Shown here: in pieces, positions 19,601 to 31,509 of the stretch
How positions within the stretch are numbered: the stretch's first letter is position 1
Layout of the letters: every line of letters begins with the position of its first letter
From: Gonapodya sp. JEL0774
Taxonomy: Eukaryota; Monoblepharomycota; Monoblepharidomycetes; Monoblepharidales; Gonapodyaceae
NCBI GenBank assembly: GCA_027604505.1
Contig: JADIIX010000199.1
Location: forward strand, 1 to 31,509
DNA length: 31,509 nt
Direction of reading: 5' to 3'
Notes under the pieces: model-generated
Seen by the model: the letters and a program-made list of their open reading frames with translations, nothing else
The model's database searches: none
What the model was told of the DNA's origin: nothing
Position numbers and translations under genes: made by a program

Positions 19601-22600
19601 CGAGAGTGGCAGCAAGTTTGGATTCGGCAACCTCTGCTGACCGCTCCGCGTCTTGTTTCGCGATATCCAAGGTGGCGAGCGCCTCTTCCAATGCAGTCTT
19701 CTCTGCGCTGAGCTCCAAGAGTTGCAGATCCTTGCCGCGGGTTGTCGCCAAAAGGGCGTCGCGCTCCGACCGAAGACTCTCGTTCGAACTTTGGAGTTCC
19801 GAGAATGACGATCGCAAAGTGAAGATCTGCTCTTGAGCCTCGCGGAGCTTGCTCTCCAATTCCAATGCACCAGCCTTCTCCTCTGCCAGAGCATCCACCA
19901 ATTCTTGAACTTCTATCCGGGCCTTTTCTAGATCCTTTGCTCTATCAGCGTTATCCTTTTCCAGAGATAAAACCAGACGCTCCTTCTCAGCAACAGCGTT
20001 GCCCAGCATTGCTAGACGTACAAGTTCGCCCGCTTGCAGTTCCATTGCAGTGGCCTGCTCCTTAGAGGATCGTTCAAGTTTTTCCCGTCTACTCCTTTCA
20101 TCCTCCAATTCTACGGTGAGTTGCTTCAACTGGGATCCGTGATCGCTCAAATTGCGCTGACTAGTGGTGAAATCGTTCTCCATAGCATCCAGACGCTGTT
20201 GTCGATGGGCCAGCTCCAGTTCTAGAGCAGCGAGCTTCTCAAGGGACCGTGTTTGGGTGGCGATGGTCTCCAATTGTTGCTCCACCGTGGCATTCAAAGC
20301 CGCGATCCGGTCGAATGCCGATTGGGCAGACGCATCCCTTTCCCTCAAAAATGTCTCCAATTCACCAATACGAGCGTCTTTGCTCGGACCTACTTCCTGC
20401 AACACGACAACCCTCTGCCGTAAATCGTCCAACTCCCTGGCATGGGCAGAAAGGGACTCCGCTAAGCTTGCAACCTCTTTATCACGGACATCCAATTTGT
20501 TGGACTTCTCCGCGAGCTCAATGTTACGCCGAGCAAGGTCGGATCGAAGAGCAATGCCAAGCGGGGTTTCGCGCTCAATGGTCTCACGAAGAGTCTGAAT
20601 TATCGCGTCCTTTTCCAAAGCGGCAGCCTCGCTACTAGCAAGCCTCTCTTTTGCGACAGCGACCGCCGACTCGAGATTATCGATCAAACCCTGTAAAAGA
20701 GCAGGTAGGTTGAGTACGACTGATCGCAACTCTGTAGAGCAGAATCTTTATCGTACCTGCATATTGTTGATTGTCGTGGATTGCGAAGCAATAGTCGCTT
20801 GAAGAGCAGCTACAGTATCAAGTTGTTCCGCAAGTTTCTGTGAATTATCTGCAAGGTCAGCGGTGACACCGTCAAGTTTCACTTGCAAGGCTATAGATAT
20901 TAAGAAATTTCAATTAGAACACCGTTCTCAACATTGCAATCGGATTACATTTAAGGCAGCAGACCGCTTACCTAGTTCTTTTTGGGCACTTTCCTCGAGG
21001 TCTCCTCTGAGTTTATCGATCAATGCCTCACGTTGGATACCCTTGGCTTCCTCCTCTCTCATCTTCCTGTCAGATTCCTCAACCACCCGCTCAAGTCTGA
21101 CAACTACAAGTCTTGTTTCCTCCATCGCCTTGGCTTGCGCTCCAACTGTCGCCCGTAGCGCCAACAAATCGTCCTCACGCTGCGCCATAATCACCTCCTT
21201 CGCTTGAAGCTCGTCCCTCAAACGGTCGATTTCCGCCTCACGATCATTGCTCTCATAGCTCTGCCTGTCCAACGTCGCTCGGAGAGTTGCCATCACAAGG
21301 TGGCGCTCTCGTCCCGAATCTTCCTCCCGCCTGAGGCGATCCTCCAGCTCATTCATGAGCGCAGTGCGAGCTTCCTCTGCCTCATCCATTACCGATATTC
21401 GCTGAGCGAGGACAGCCATTTCCCCTTCTGCTGCAGCTTTCCCTTCTAGGGCTTCTTGGAGGGCGCTTTGAAGTTCCAAGAATTTTTTATCTTTCTCTTG
21501 AATAGCGGACTTCATCGTCACGAGATCAGCCTCAAGCTGTTGCACCTTCGCTAAACTCGCTTCAAACTGGAAGCGAGCATTTTCCGCCACTTGATGGGCT
21601 TCATTGAGATCCCTCATCTTGTCCGCCTCCAATCCAGCAGCAGCAGCTACCGCGGATGCGAGAGCTGCCTCTACCTCCCTTGCCTTGACCGCTCTTTCGT
21701 CTGCGACTTTTTCGAGTTCGGAAAGTTTGCCTGCAAGCACTTCGATCCGCTCTGTCATTGTCCCAACCACGCCTCGGTAACCATCCCTCTCCTCCTCTAC
21801 TCTTCTCATCGCCTCAGCGAACTCCGCTTGATTCCTTTCACCCTCGGCCATTTCCTCTTTCAACTGGGCCAACTTCTTCTCAAGCTCAGCGCGTGCTTCT
21901 CCCTGCTCCGCCGCATCGCGAGCAGCCCTTTCAGCTTCCACGCGGTGAGCTTCCGCTCTCTCGCTTGCATCTTTCAAACCCCGCTCGGCCATCGCACGTC
22001 CAGCTCTTGCAGCTTCGTGCTCAGCGGCAACGGCAGCGGCATTCGCCTCCATCTCGGCAACTTTGGCTTGTTCAGTGTCCAGCTTTTGCGCCACGATACT
22101 CGACATAGCCTCTGCTTCAGCTCTGGCTCTCTCCATACGCTCGCGCTCCGCGTTCGCGATTTCCAGCTCGGCGGCCTTAGTGTCCCTTTCTGCTTCAGCG
22201 GCTGTCCTCTCTGCTTCAAGTGTCTCAATTTGCAAGCCCCGTTTTTCCACCTCGGCAGTGGCCTTTGCAAGATCCGCTTCAGCCTTCGCAACCGCGGCCT
22301 TGAGCTCCTCTGCCTCCTCCTTTTTCGATGCTAACCGCATTGTCAACGCCGCAACTTCCAGTCGCAACGTGCGACTGATCGAGTCTGCTTCGGATTTTTG
22401 ATCCTCTAGTGAAGTTAACTTCACTCGCATCTGTGCAGACTCCACTTCCAAAGCACGACGATCTTCAGCCCGTGCAAGCGTATCTCGCTCTAGAGCCTCA
22501 AGGCGCTTCCTCAATTCAATCTCGTGTCGCTTGGCGTCCCCGAGCTGAAGCTCCAAAACGTCCCGGTCGGATTCCGAACTGGCCAGACGTGTTAAGGTTG

Positions 22601-25600
22601 TCGTTAGCTGTTCGTCCAGGTCTTCAACAAGACGAAGAAGATGAGTGAGTCGGTCATCACGACGAGACAAGCTGAGTTTCGGTGGTAAAACGAGGGGAGG
22701 TGAGAGCCTATTCACAATTAACAGGATTTGGTGGCACATCGAAGCTTACTCACACTTCTCTGAGCCCATCCATACCCCGTCCAACGCCCCCTTCAGTAGC
22801 ATCACTTCCCAATCCACTCAAACCACTTAAGCCACTCTCCATACTGCCCCTGCTACTTTGTGTATCGCTACGTCTCAAGTTCCCGCCCGGCGATAACCAC
22901 GAGCGCACTGCACCAGCATCACGAAAATCCACGGGGTTGGGATAAGGCGATGCAAGACTTGAAGAAAGGCTGTGAAGACTCGCAGCGCTGGCCAGGCTAG
23001 ACCGCTCGGGACTCCTCGATCGACCACCGTAACTACCAAGTGGTGGAGGGTAGCTCGAACGGTCCCCGCTTCCTCTTCGACCTGTCCTTCCATGCTGTGC
23101 CTGTCGCCCGGTCTCCAGCGCCCTCGGATCTTCTCTCAGCAATCTGGCGTCCGGGTGTAACTCGTTGGCACCAACTGCGACACTGGGTACTGGAACAGCT
23201 GCGCTCCTAGGCGGAGATCTAGTGGGCACGATACCGACACTCGACAAATATGACAGTGGTATCGCGGAGGCTGCAGCGTACTGTGCATTGTGGACCGAAG
23301 AGTAATCCGGCGACCGTACGTTGATCCTCGGTGCGCCTCCTGGAACTGGTGCGGACGGAGGTCTTGACATGCTAGAGGCCGCAGAAACACCCGCATGGGG
23401 AGTTGTGGGACTCGGAGGCCTGAGCGGACTTGGAGATCTTGGGCTCGTAGGGCTCATTGGAGTTTGGAAACCAAAAGCAAATTGCGGAAGCTGAAATCGG
23501 GGCAGATCGTCCAGATCTGAGCCAGCCGAGCTGATCGAGTCCCGATCAGAATTACCCGAATGGTATTGAGGAGAAAGGGCGCGGGCGGAAAAGGATGATA
23601 CCGAGGCGGACCGGGCAGTCGTGTAAGCCGAAGGGGAGGTCGGACCAGACGTTGAGCCAGCAGCCGAAGTTGTAGGAGAAGAAGGGCGAGAAGAGGTACG
23701 AGGTGGATGATGGGTAGTAGGAGAGGAAGTGAGGGGTGGAGCTGAAGGAATGTACAGTGTAAGCACATGTGGAATGCGAAGACACCCGTCATAAAAGATA
23801 TGAAAGTGATTAATTGAGGCTATTGCAAATTCTCTCATGTATGTGCTCATTGGAGGTTCAGGCAAGAACGCCACACCAAGGACTGGTTGCGCCACTCGAG
23901 ACCACACAATTGAGTGCTCTCCAATCCGGAAAATGCGTACAGCACCAAAACTTCCCCAAAAAATATCACAAAAACACCTTACAACGAAAGATCGAAAACT
24001 CCGAGGCCCACATTCCAACGATCCGCTCCCCGGAATAATACGCCAATGACTGCCAACCACATGCTATTCTGATAGCTCACCTTCCATAACCGGTACACCT
24101 CGAACCTGTCCCACATGTTCTACTCCTCCAGAGTTTCTGTAACCTTGTCCAGTAACCGAGCCTCCAACGGAAATAGATGCGGCGGAAGATGTCACGTAAC
24201 CACCCGGAATTCGAGGGCTTGAGATAGAAGGCGACGTTGGATATCCAGTTGATGTAAGCGAGGATCGGCGCGGTGGGGGCTGAAATCGCAGTTTTGTTAC
24301 GGGGAGGGAACGACAAGGTTGGTTTGGGTTTGGGAGATGAACAACTGTCAGTGATTCAGCTAGCTGGCGGACCACATAACAACAGGCAGTCCTCCACGTA
24401 ATCTGACTCTAGATCGAGACAGAATAGGATTTTGAGCGCTCCTGGATTTGAGTGCCATTCGGTAACCGACTTTCCCATTTAGGAATGATAAACACGCCAA
24501 CAAACTTTACAACCCCAAAACCCCAAGCACAGTCAAAAAATAGCACCTTCACCCATTCAAATGAATCTCAAACGTATTGATCTGGCTCGAATCCGATCCA
24601 TTGCAGCCTCATGAAGGATTCCCAGAGATATCAGCCACTTACCTCATCCCAACCCGTCCCACTCCTACCCCTAGCAACGCTGCCCTCTCCTTCACTTTCA
24701 CTTCCTCCATCTAGAAAGCTGGAAATACCACCAGGACCAGTCCCGATACTCATCAACTCGTCTTGCTCTCTCACACCAGAGTTATGCCGTGAGGCCCAGT
24801 TAGGGGCTGTTGGAGATCGCGCTCGGGGATATGGGCCGGCACCCGGAGAGCCTGTCGGGGAGCGAGGCGGGGGGAACACGAGAGGCGCGGGGGGCATGGT
24901 GGGCGTTCGAGGTCCTGGGCCGGTATGGGTGCGGTCAGAGTATGTCGAAGTCGGTCGCGGGGATGATGAGCTGGAGGAGGAGGACGGGGGACGAGGTCCT
25001 AGCAGTAGAGATGCCGGGTATGGACGTTGATATGGTGGGAATGGACGAGCGTGGGTCAGCCAGACCGGAATTTCAGGAGATCGGAAGAAGCTCAACGGTC
25101 TCGCTTGCATCCAACGGACCATGTACATCCACCTCATATCACGCAACTTCCTATTTAGAATTGAGCGACCCACGGTACGATCTCCAATACTCCGAATTAT
25201 CGATCAAAGCAGACAGCGAAATGACCACCTTAAAAAAGATGGTGGTGTGCACAGATGGGCGGCCTCCGTTTCATGGGCTTATGTCACGTTCCAGAAAGCT
25301 CTCGATTTCAAATTTCATGTGTTCATCACATGTTTCACAGCACTCCCAGGGGAGGTGACCTGTTGCTCCCAACACTCACCAGACCCACTCCCCGACCCGT
25401 GCAACCCCGTCCCGCCAAATTGGCCCGTCTCAGACGCAGATAGCCGTTGAACAAAGTCGCTCAAAGTCCATCTCGAGTCCCTTTGCTGTGTACTTTGTAG
25501 CCCTACAATCGTGTGAGGTGGAGACGGGGAGATGGTCGTAGAGGTGAGCGAGGCGGCAAGTGACCGCGTGGGCGTTGAGAATGAGGATTGCATGGATGCC

Positions 25601-25707
25601 GATGTGTGCGCCGAGGTTGATGGGGCAAATGAGGAACCAGTGAGGGACGACAAGGGGATTGGAACCACTGGTGATGACGAGGTCGATGCGTGGTCGAATT
25701 GCTCCAT
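16638..25707 (-). CDS. Giant coiled-coil protein with C-terminal PH domain, Num1/ApsA/Mcp5-like cortical anchor
   Basis: Eleven exons (25707-25380, 25103-24643, 24279-24081, 23741-22754, 22707-20972, 20890-20757, 20690-18378, 18319-17993, 17950-17164, 17108-16749, 16690-16638) give about 2561 aa with consistent phases. Residues 1-650 are disordered and rich in Ser, Pro, Thr and Gly. About 690-2110 form near-continuous heptad coiled coil (Glu/Ala/Leu/Lys/Arg-rich, e.g. AERERMERARAEAEAM). A Ser/Arg/Pro linker follows. The end is a PH domain (about 2355-2490): GEYMEFM, STKRRFVWIDIATMTLMY and the terminal helix RETHDLWAKVG. Num1 and ApsA use such a PH domain to bind plasma-membrane phosphoinositide and coiled coils to capture dynein or mitochondria, controlling nuclear migration. 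The start is the first Met of the first clear exon; that frame stays open upstream to an acceptor at 25787, so a further 5' exon is possible. The second exon's 5' edge is uncertain. Confidence 0.78.
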
Positions 25708-26052
25708 ATCACCATCAAGGGAGTGAAATGCCGAGGTGGAAGCGGAAGCAGATTCCGTGTCGGAATCATCACGAGTTGACGGTGGGTCTGGGATTGAAAT
25801 GGCAAATTAGACAAGGCTGGTTGTACACGCAGCGCAAATTACAAGACAAGTATAGCTCTCCAGAGAACAGGACGAGTTGAGCTTTCAGCAGTATGTATGC
25901 TTTCCGCTCGGACAGCACGGTTCGGAAGTTTTGACTGCGGAAACTCGACCATACCGCCCTCTCGTTCAGCCAGCGACCCAACAGGCAGTGAGATGCAAAC
26001 TCAAATCTATCTTGCAAAAATCAGAGCACGCATGGACTGAAGATTTTTCGGA

Positions 26053-26431
26053 TTATGGTCTTAGTGTCTGAGGGCCACCCTCGTGTGTCACCGATCGCAT
26101 CGAACACAAAGTCCACGCATAAGCGGCCTTCCAGACCACGTGGTGCTGCCTCGCACGCATGATTCCATCCTCAACCTCGTTGAATGTCGGTTGCGGCTCC
26201 TCGTTCCATTCCGTCCATGTTTCTGTGCCCACTGGAAACGAAAACCAGTTTGCTGTCCTCGGCGCCGACGCATCCCCTGCTACCACCGACGACCATTTCC
26301 GATATCTCCGCTTCGATTTCCAAACCACTGTGGCAGGCTGACTGCCAGAAAATACTCACAACCCCCGCCCCGTCGTCCAGCCATCCTTTGCTAATGAGCT
26401 TTTTCTCTGACTCGATACCTCCACCCTTCAA
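26053..26431 (-). CDS. Possible small gene, unrecognised
   Basis: Two adjoining minus-strand frames look protein-like. One (26431 to about 26365) reads KGGGIESEKKLISKGWLDDGAG. The other (26330-26053) contains WKSKRRYRKW, WFSFPVGTETWTEWNEEPQP and HHVVWKAAYAWT and ends with a stop. They would have to be joined through a very short intron or another exon, and no splice choice I tried keeps the phase. No family is recognised. It may be a real small gene with wrong boundaries or chance open frames. Confidence 0.25.
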
Positions 26432-27731
26432 TGGTCGCTTGTGGTTTTCCCGCTGTCGTTTCCGTTCTCAATCGTCACCTTCTTCCTCCAAACGTTCGGT
26501 TGTATTGCTTTTCCGAGGTGGGTTTGTGCTAACGTCCTTTTTTTTTTGTTGTGAGGCGGAACACGGCATGAGGGCAAGAAGATCTGCGCCACTTGCCTTC
26601 GACTACTCGGCTTTCAACTCCATATGAAGAGTTTGCTCAGATGCTGGTTACTGTAACAGCAAGGCCTTCATTTCTCGTGCATGTACGTAGTTGAATCACC
26701 CAGAGCGCGAAATATTCAAAATTCACTCGGTAGTACGAGCAGCGCACTCCCTCCGGCCAGCTCCTCCCAAATAGGCGCCTGAAAAGCTTTGGTTGATTAC
26801 AGCAACATTCGCCCCCGAATCAGCCGAATAGAAAAACCGTTGCCACAAAGGACCATATGTGCCCTGGCATGGATCGATGCGGCAGCCGATGACCCAATAA
26901 TATCACTCAACCACCATAAACATAGCTCGGCTCACTTATTGCGGAGCTTCGTGGAACCACATTGCCACGTTCCGGAAGAACGCTAAAGAGGAAACCCTTC
27001 CTAGCATGAGTGATATGTGCAGGCTCCGGCTGGAATCCAGCATTATGTGGATGTCATGACTTGGCACGAGAGCTTCACATGAGCCATTTGCAGCGCGCGA
27101 TCGTCAAGTTGCACTTTACTTCTCTCAATGGGATTTGAACTATTGGACTCGCAATTCTAGAGACGCTCATGCCAACGCGAGCATGTACCGTCTGTTCCGA
27201 ATGCCGTCTAAGTCCAGCTGGAATCTAGCAAATGCTATGTGCTCACTCCAAGACAATCCACCGAAAGCAAATTATTTTACACCGCGAAACGAATTGAAGG
27301 ACGACAATTGGTGGATCTAGTTATGAACTAACAGATTGTCTCCGCGAGAGAATGGCGCTCTATTCACCGTCCGTGCTTGTATTGTTTCGAACGAGAACGC
27401 AAGCTCCTCCGATCGCACCTGACACGCAGCTTATTACACAGCCCCAGGATAGTTTGCTTTTGGTGTGGAAATAACCTCCGGGGGTTCTCCCGGACCTGCC
27501 TCTCTCGAAAAACGAAACTGTGTCGATTTCGTCTTTGTTTAGTATGTAAACGAACCACACCAACCACGTCGATCGGCGAGGGTTTTGGGTCTGACATAGT
27601 GTCTACGCGACACTAAATCTACACAGTCGGTGAATGCGGGGAATCCCAAGTAGTAAGCTTGGTGAGTTATCATTGTCCTCTAAGTCCGCCTTCAATCATT
27701 CACGGGCGCAGGTCGACTTCTCCTCGCCACC

Positions 27732-28158
27732 ATGGCCGATGAAACAGCGCAGATCGGGTTAGGGTTAGCTGCAAGGTCTGTTGTTCTGCGCTAGCCTGAG
27801 TCACCATGTCGATTACAACCACAGACAGCACTCCAAAAGCGTTGTTCTTCTTCTCCCACATCACATGTGTGCAACAGCAACACGACTACAACTCGGATAC
27901 ACAGAAGCACCAGGACGCTCCCTGTGTTTCCTGCCTTCATCGTGGAAAACGTGAGCGACTCCTTTCCAACTCCCACAGTTTAGTCAAAACCATCCAATTT
28001 ACAGTCCCCCAAAAATGCCGCGGAAAGGATAAACCTACGTCCCGAAACAAGAAGAATACACAACTTCGATCCAGATTGCAGAGTTTCCGGAGTTCCACCC
28101 TCCAAGCGCACTCGTCGAGATCCCTCACGCTATTGTGAGCAATGCGGCTGTCATTAAA
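27732..28158 (+). other. Possible short gene or remnant upstream of the YTP1-like gene
   Basis: A start in good context (CCACCATGG, ATG at 27732) begins MADETAQIGLGLAA and could continue after an intron. At about 28010-28155 two overlapping plus frames both look protein-like, one containing RINLRPETRRIHNFDPDC and ending YCEQCGCH. No splice model unites them. It could be a decayed gene or an upstream non-coding exon of the YTP1-like gene. Confidence 0.2.
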
Positions 28159-28757
28159 CAAGTTTGCTCCGTACCAATTACTTCACTCATTTGTAGATCT
28201 CGTATGTAGCGACCTCCTTCGATAGTCTTCTCTGCGTTTGCGAGGCCCTCAACCTGTCCTCCAAGAAAGTTTGAGCCAAACTCAGTTTGGCGCTGTCCCC
28301 GACAAGTGTTCAGGCCAACTTTCCACAATGCAAGCAACTCCACGTTTGCGATTAACCTTTGTCGAAGTCGTCTAACTTGGAGATGCTCTCTTGTCGGCGC
28401 TCCATATTCACTCCGGCGGCAATCGGCAGACGGCTGTTGAAAGGCTCTTACTATCAACTTATTGCTCGGCCGCTGTGCAGCTCGCCGACGATATTGAGAA
28501 TGCTCTCTTGTCCAATTCAGCTTCCGGTGAGGATCAGTTCCTTCATTCCAGCTAGTTATGACTCGGAGAACGTTATACGGGAACTTGGAGCCTCACAGGA
28601 GCTTATCTGATCTGACTAGTCCTCATTTCGCTGGTTGCTTAATGCTGAATGTTCCGTATGCATGTTATTGAATACAGTTTGAGTTCGAGCTGGATGACAA
28701 GTGGTGCACACCCCTCGCCCCACATCCGCCAAGCACTCAGGCACCATCATCCCATCG

Positions 28758-30936
28758 ATGAAGGCAAACGCCCGCGTTTCAAGGCTGCATACTCGTTTAC
28801 TTGTTCAAGCACTTGTATTCTCATTGTCTTTGCCGACGGCTTTCGCTCATGGGGGTTCATCCGAGGACGATGACACGCCTCCACTTCTAATCGCTCACTC
28901 GCTGATACAAGGACCAACTTTTCTCCTTCTTCTCCCACTACTGGCGGCCCTAGGCATCGCTAGGAGCCGCTTTCATGTACCCTTGGCTGTCGTGTCGGTT
29001 TTGATCGCCGTGGGGGGATTTATTCTCGGACACGCACATGAAACGTACGACCATCATAGGCAGGACACTGACGGCGATGGGGGAACTGGCGCAGATGATA
29101 CGCCGTCGGCACATGAGAGCTTTGCGTGGCCATTGATGGCGATGGTGGTGGTGCAGGGGCTTCTCGGCCTCTGTCTGCGACTGCATTTGGAGAGCAAGTA
29201 CTCTTGGGCGGCATCTCTGCGACCAGCAATGCGCAAAACACATTCCATGCTTGGCACTGTCATGATTCCTGTGGCGGGTTTCTTGCAGTGCGCATTAGGA
29301 GCCATTGCTTGGGGGGGACTCTGTGGGCCGGAAGAGCTTTATCAATGCCTTGCGGTAAGTCGCGCAATGATTCACTACAGTGAATTCATGACATTGAACT
29401 GAGTTTCTTGTCGCCACATAGCATCACATTATGGGGTCTGCGTTTGTAATATATGGCTTCGTACTCCTATCTATGGCGAAACTTGGTGGGGTGTCATGGC
29501 TAGCGCGCAAAGGATGGAGCCCGGAACTCATTGACGGCTCAGTACGTTAATCTGTTAATCTGACGATGGGATGCCCTCCTTCGTGATTAACATTCAATTG
29601 ATCGAAAATACTGTTCAGGTCATCTTTATATGGGGCGTCATAAACGTGAGTGTTCGAAACAATCGTGGTCATTCTCCGGGGACGTTTGCTGACATCTGTG
29701 CACCAAGACTTTTGCCCTTCATCGCGGGGGACCTTGGGTGAGGGAGAGGAAACGTCAACTGTTGCCGAACCAATCGAAAATTCATTGAAAACAACGTTTA
29801 TTCAACCAAAGACCCACAAAGATTTGCAACATGTCTCTCTCGGCCTGCTTTGGGTGTTTGGTGGTTCTCTTGCTGTGTTTCTTGCATGGCCTGTTGCGGG
29901 GTCCCCACCCAGGCGCAACGTCCTACCGGCACTGGTCATTGCGATCACTGGGTGGGGTATGGGCGAACATGGCCAAGCAAATGTGAGAAATTTCGAACAA
30001 GTTTCTTTGTACGAGCCTTCGTACCATTTTCTTCGACCTGCAGGAAATGTCGGCCCGTGTGCACACAACGTTTGGTCACACCCTATTTGCCGCTGGAGTT
30101 GCTCGCGGCCTGGAAGTTTGCTTCATTGTGAAGGATACATTGCCTGAGAGAGCAGTTGTAGTCTCACAAAACCAACAACAAGGTCAAGCGAATCAAAATT
30201 CTTTGGAACGGCCTAGTGCGATTCACCCGTTTCAATACTTGTGGGTTGCTTTGACTGGTTTCTTCGTTTCACCAAGTTCGTTTCTTGTTCTCTTATCAGT
30301 GTGTAAATTGCGTATAAGCCCTACCATTTTTCTCGTTTCTGCGGGCGTCCTCTTTGCCAGCGCAACTGATGAAGAGATTCGATGGGGTAACGCACAAGGT
30401 TTGTAGCGCTTCACGCGTTCCCAAGCCCCAACATATGGCAGTCTCTGTAGCTCATCCATTCATCAATTGTTACGGCTTGTTCAACATCAATTTGTGGTCA
30501 CCCACTCCCGGAAAATTGAATTCCATTTCGTCGCGCTCAGGAATTGATCCAGTAACCTGGTGTTTGGTCGGGTTTTCTGTTGCTTTTATGATTGTATTGT
30601 GGTTCAAGTAAGTTTCCCGTTTTCCCTACATTGGTGGGGTTCTTGATCTCTCAGCATTCGGAATATCCCATAACTGCCTCCACCCTCCAAATTCAACCCA
30701 GTATTCTTCTCGATATCTACAAACGCGTATCGTCCGCGTCCTTGAAGCCTTCAGAGTTGGAGGATTCATTTTCTCTCCTTCCTCGTGGCGAGTACGAGCC
30801 ATTATCAGGTGCCGTCGATACTGATCGCGAAGCAGAGGATGAATATGAGAATGAAGAAGATGAAACTAAGGCGGGAGGTGGTAACGACATGGATCAGGAC
30901 CAAAGAGGAAGTCGGGCCACTGGAGATGGACGTTAA
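28758..30936 (+). CDS. YTP1-like multi-pass membrane protein (DUF2427 plus Ytp1 domains)
   Basis: Eight exons (28758-29354, 29422-29541, 29619-29645, 29708-29737, 29812-29982, 30044-30386, 30442-30607, 30702-30936) give 562 aa with consistent phases. An N-terminal signal peptide (cleavage likely after AFA, residue 30) is followed by His-rich segments (AHGG, HAHETYDHH) and several membrane helices in the b561-like DUF2427 part (TFLLLLPLLAALG, VVSVLIAVGGFILG, MLGTVMIPVAGFLQ). The Ytp1 part has HHIMGSAFVIYGF, RGGPWTHKDLQHV, ALVIAITGWGMGEH, VHTTFGHTLFAAGVAR and SATDEEIRW, then a last helix (WCLVGFSVAFMIVLW) and an acidic tail. Two exons are only 27 and 30 nt, but their residues match the conserved order. 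The start was chosen at 28758 because it gives a clean signal peptide; an in-frame ATG at 28701 also exists. YTP1 proteins are of unknown function, probably secretory-pathway or plasma-membrane proteins. Confidence 0.85.
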
Positions 30937-31509
30937 TCTACAAAAGTGTCTCGAATGATTGTTATGGCTTATTGTGAGGGCCAAGATTTCCGCAACTCTT
31001 TATTATTGAAGGCATGAAGGCAATAATGATAATCCCCGTGCTTCCTAAACTCTACCCCGCCGCAGGCTGTAGCAGCGGTGGCCTCGACACTCTTTTCTCA
31101 AAACGGAACTGTAACACTTCAAAAATGTTCTTGTATTTCGAAATCGAATCTTTTCACTTCAAAAACTGTTCCAAACTCGACTTGATCATTTACGGAGTTT
31201 TGGGATATCAACATGGCTGGAAAATGGGACCTCGTGCAGACGCAAACACCGCATGAGAATCCACGCATCACAATAGCAAGTAGACCATGTATTCGCACTG
31301 AGACTCAGCAGTACACTAAGTAAAGCACGAAGAAGGGCGGAATCTTTAGATTACCACAAGTGACCTGCTCGCACGCTAAGTGCGCAGCTCTGTGCAGCAC
31401 CTGCGCCACCGCTTTAGACAAAAAAAGCAACGCGAAATATGATGTAAACCTTAGGATAGATAGAAACTGCATTTGACTCAATACACGCCGCGACGGCATC
31501 TGAGCTATA
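30937..31509. other. Intergenic region at the right edge
   Basis: Downstream of the YTP1-like stop codon no frame with recognisable content is seen on either strand. It includes the 3' UTR of that gene. Confidence 0.5.

Larger units (their letters stand above)
25788..28757. other. Long stretch without a convincing gene
   Basis: About 3 kb between two divergent genes. It must include the promoters of the Num1-like gene (left) and the YTP1-like gene (right). Many frames of 60-150 codons are open on both strands but overlap each other, and none shows a recognised domain. The two best candidates are listed separately. There is an 11-base T run near 26538. No tRNA, rRNA or tandem array was noticed. 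Confidence 0.5.

Noticed and set aside
20164-20598. Long plus-strand frames opposite the coiled-coil exons (also 19270-19836, 21591-22334, 22063-22401)
   Set aside because: They are Ser/Ala/Leu-rich antisense shadows of Glu/Ala/Leu codons in the heptad repeats of the Num1-like gene.
24611-25030. Plus-strand frames opposite the Ser/Pro-rich exon (also 24810-25358)
   Set aside because: GC-rich low-complexity antisense of the Num1-like exon; no independent motif or splice structure.
26184-26627. Plus-strand 147-codon frame
   Set aside because: Ser/Pro-rich antisense of the slightly better minus-strand candidate; no motif, and it reads through a T-rich homopolymer.
27756-27770. GGGTTAGGGTTAG, two telomere-like units
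   Set aside because: Only two units, embedded in unique sequence; far too short for a telomere or an interstitial telomeric array.

Overview
The window looks like nuclear DNA from a filamentous basidiomycete fungus, probably an Agaricomycete. Coding frames are broken by many GT-AG introns of about 50-90 nt, genes lie close together on both strands, and one gene pair belongs to the Plavaka group of DNA transposons, which is typical of mushroom-forming fungi. There are no bacterial operons, ribosome-binding sites, rRNA genes or CRISPR arrays. All gene models were spliced by hand from the sequence.

Region 1 (1-3150) is gene-poor and looks like decayed mobile DNA. It opens with about 220 bp of nested inverted repeats built on AACCAC/GTGGTT and then holds only short, low-quality reading frames.

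Region 2 (about 3151-9843) is interpreted as one DNA transposon of roughly 6.7 kb. Imperfect terminal inverted repeats (20 of 23 aligned bases) and subterminal arrays of a CAACTCC/GGAGTTG motif enclose two divergent genes that share a 203 bp promoter. The rightward gene (6084-9550, 12 exons, 936 aa) is a Plavaka-like transposase with no disabling change. The leftward gene (5880-3442, 10 exons, 598 aa) is an intact protein of unknown family and is the most interesting object here.

Region 3 (9.9-16.3 kb) carries ordinary host genes: a protein that may be the RNA polymerase I subunit RPA34.5, a thiolase-like protein of the TLP1 type, a NADAR-domain protein without introns, and, on the minus strand, a small cytosolic-type thioredoxin.

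Region 4 (16.6-25.7 kb) is one very large minus-strand gene encoding about 2561 aa: a Ser/Pro-rich N-terminus, about 1400 residues of coiled coil and a C-terminal PH domain. This architecture is that of Num1/ApsA/Mcp5 cortical anchors for dynein and mitochondria.

Region 5 (25.8-28.75 kb) has no convincing gene. It is followed by a YTP1-like multi-pass membrane protein (28758-30936) and about 570 bp of apparently non-coding DNA. The host genes share no evident pathway; the functional unit in this window is the two-gene transposon.
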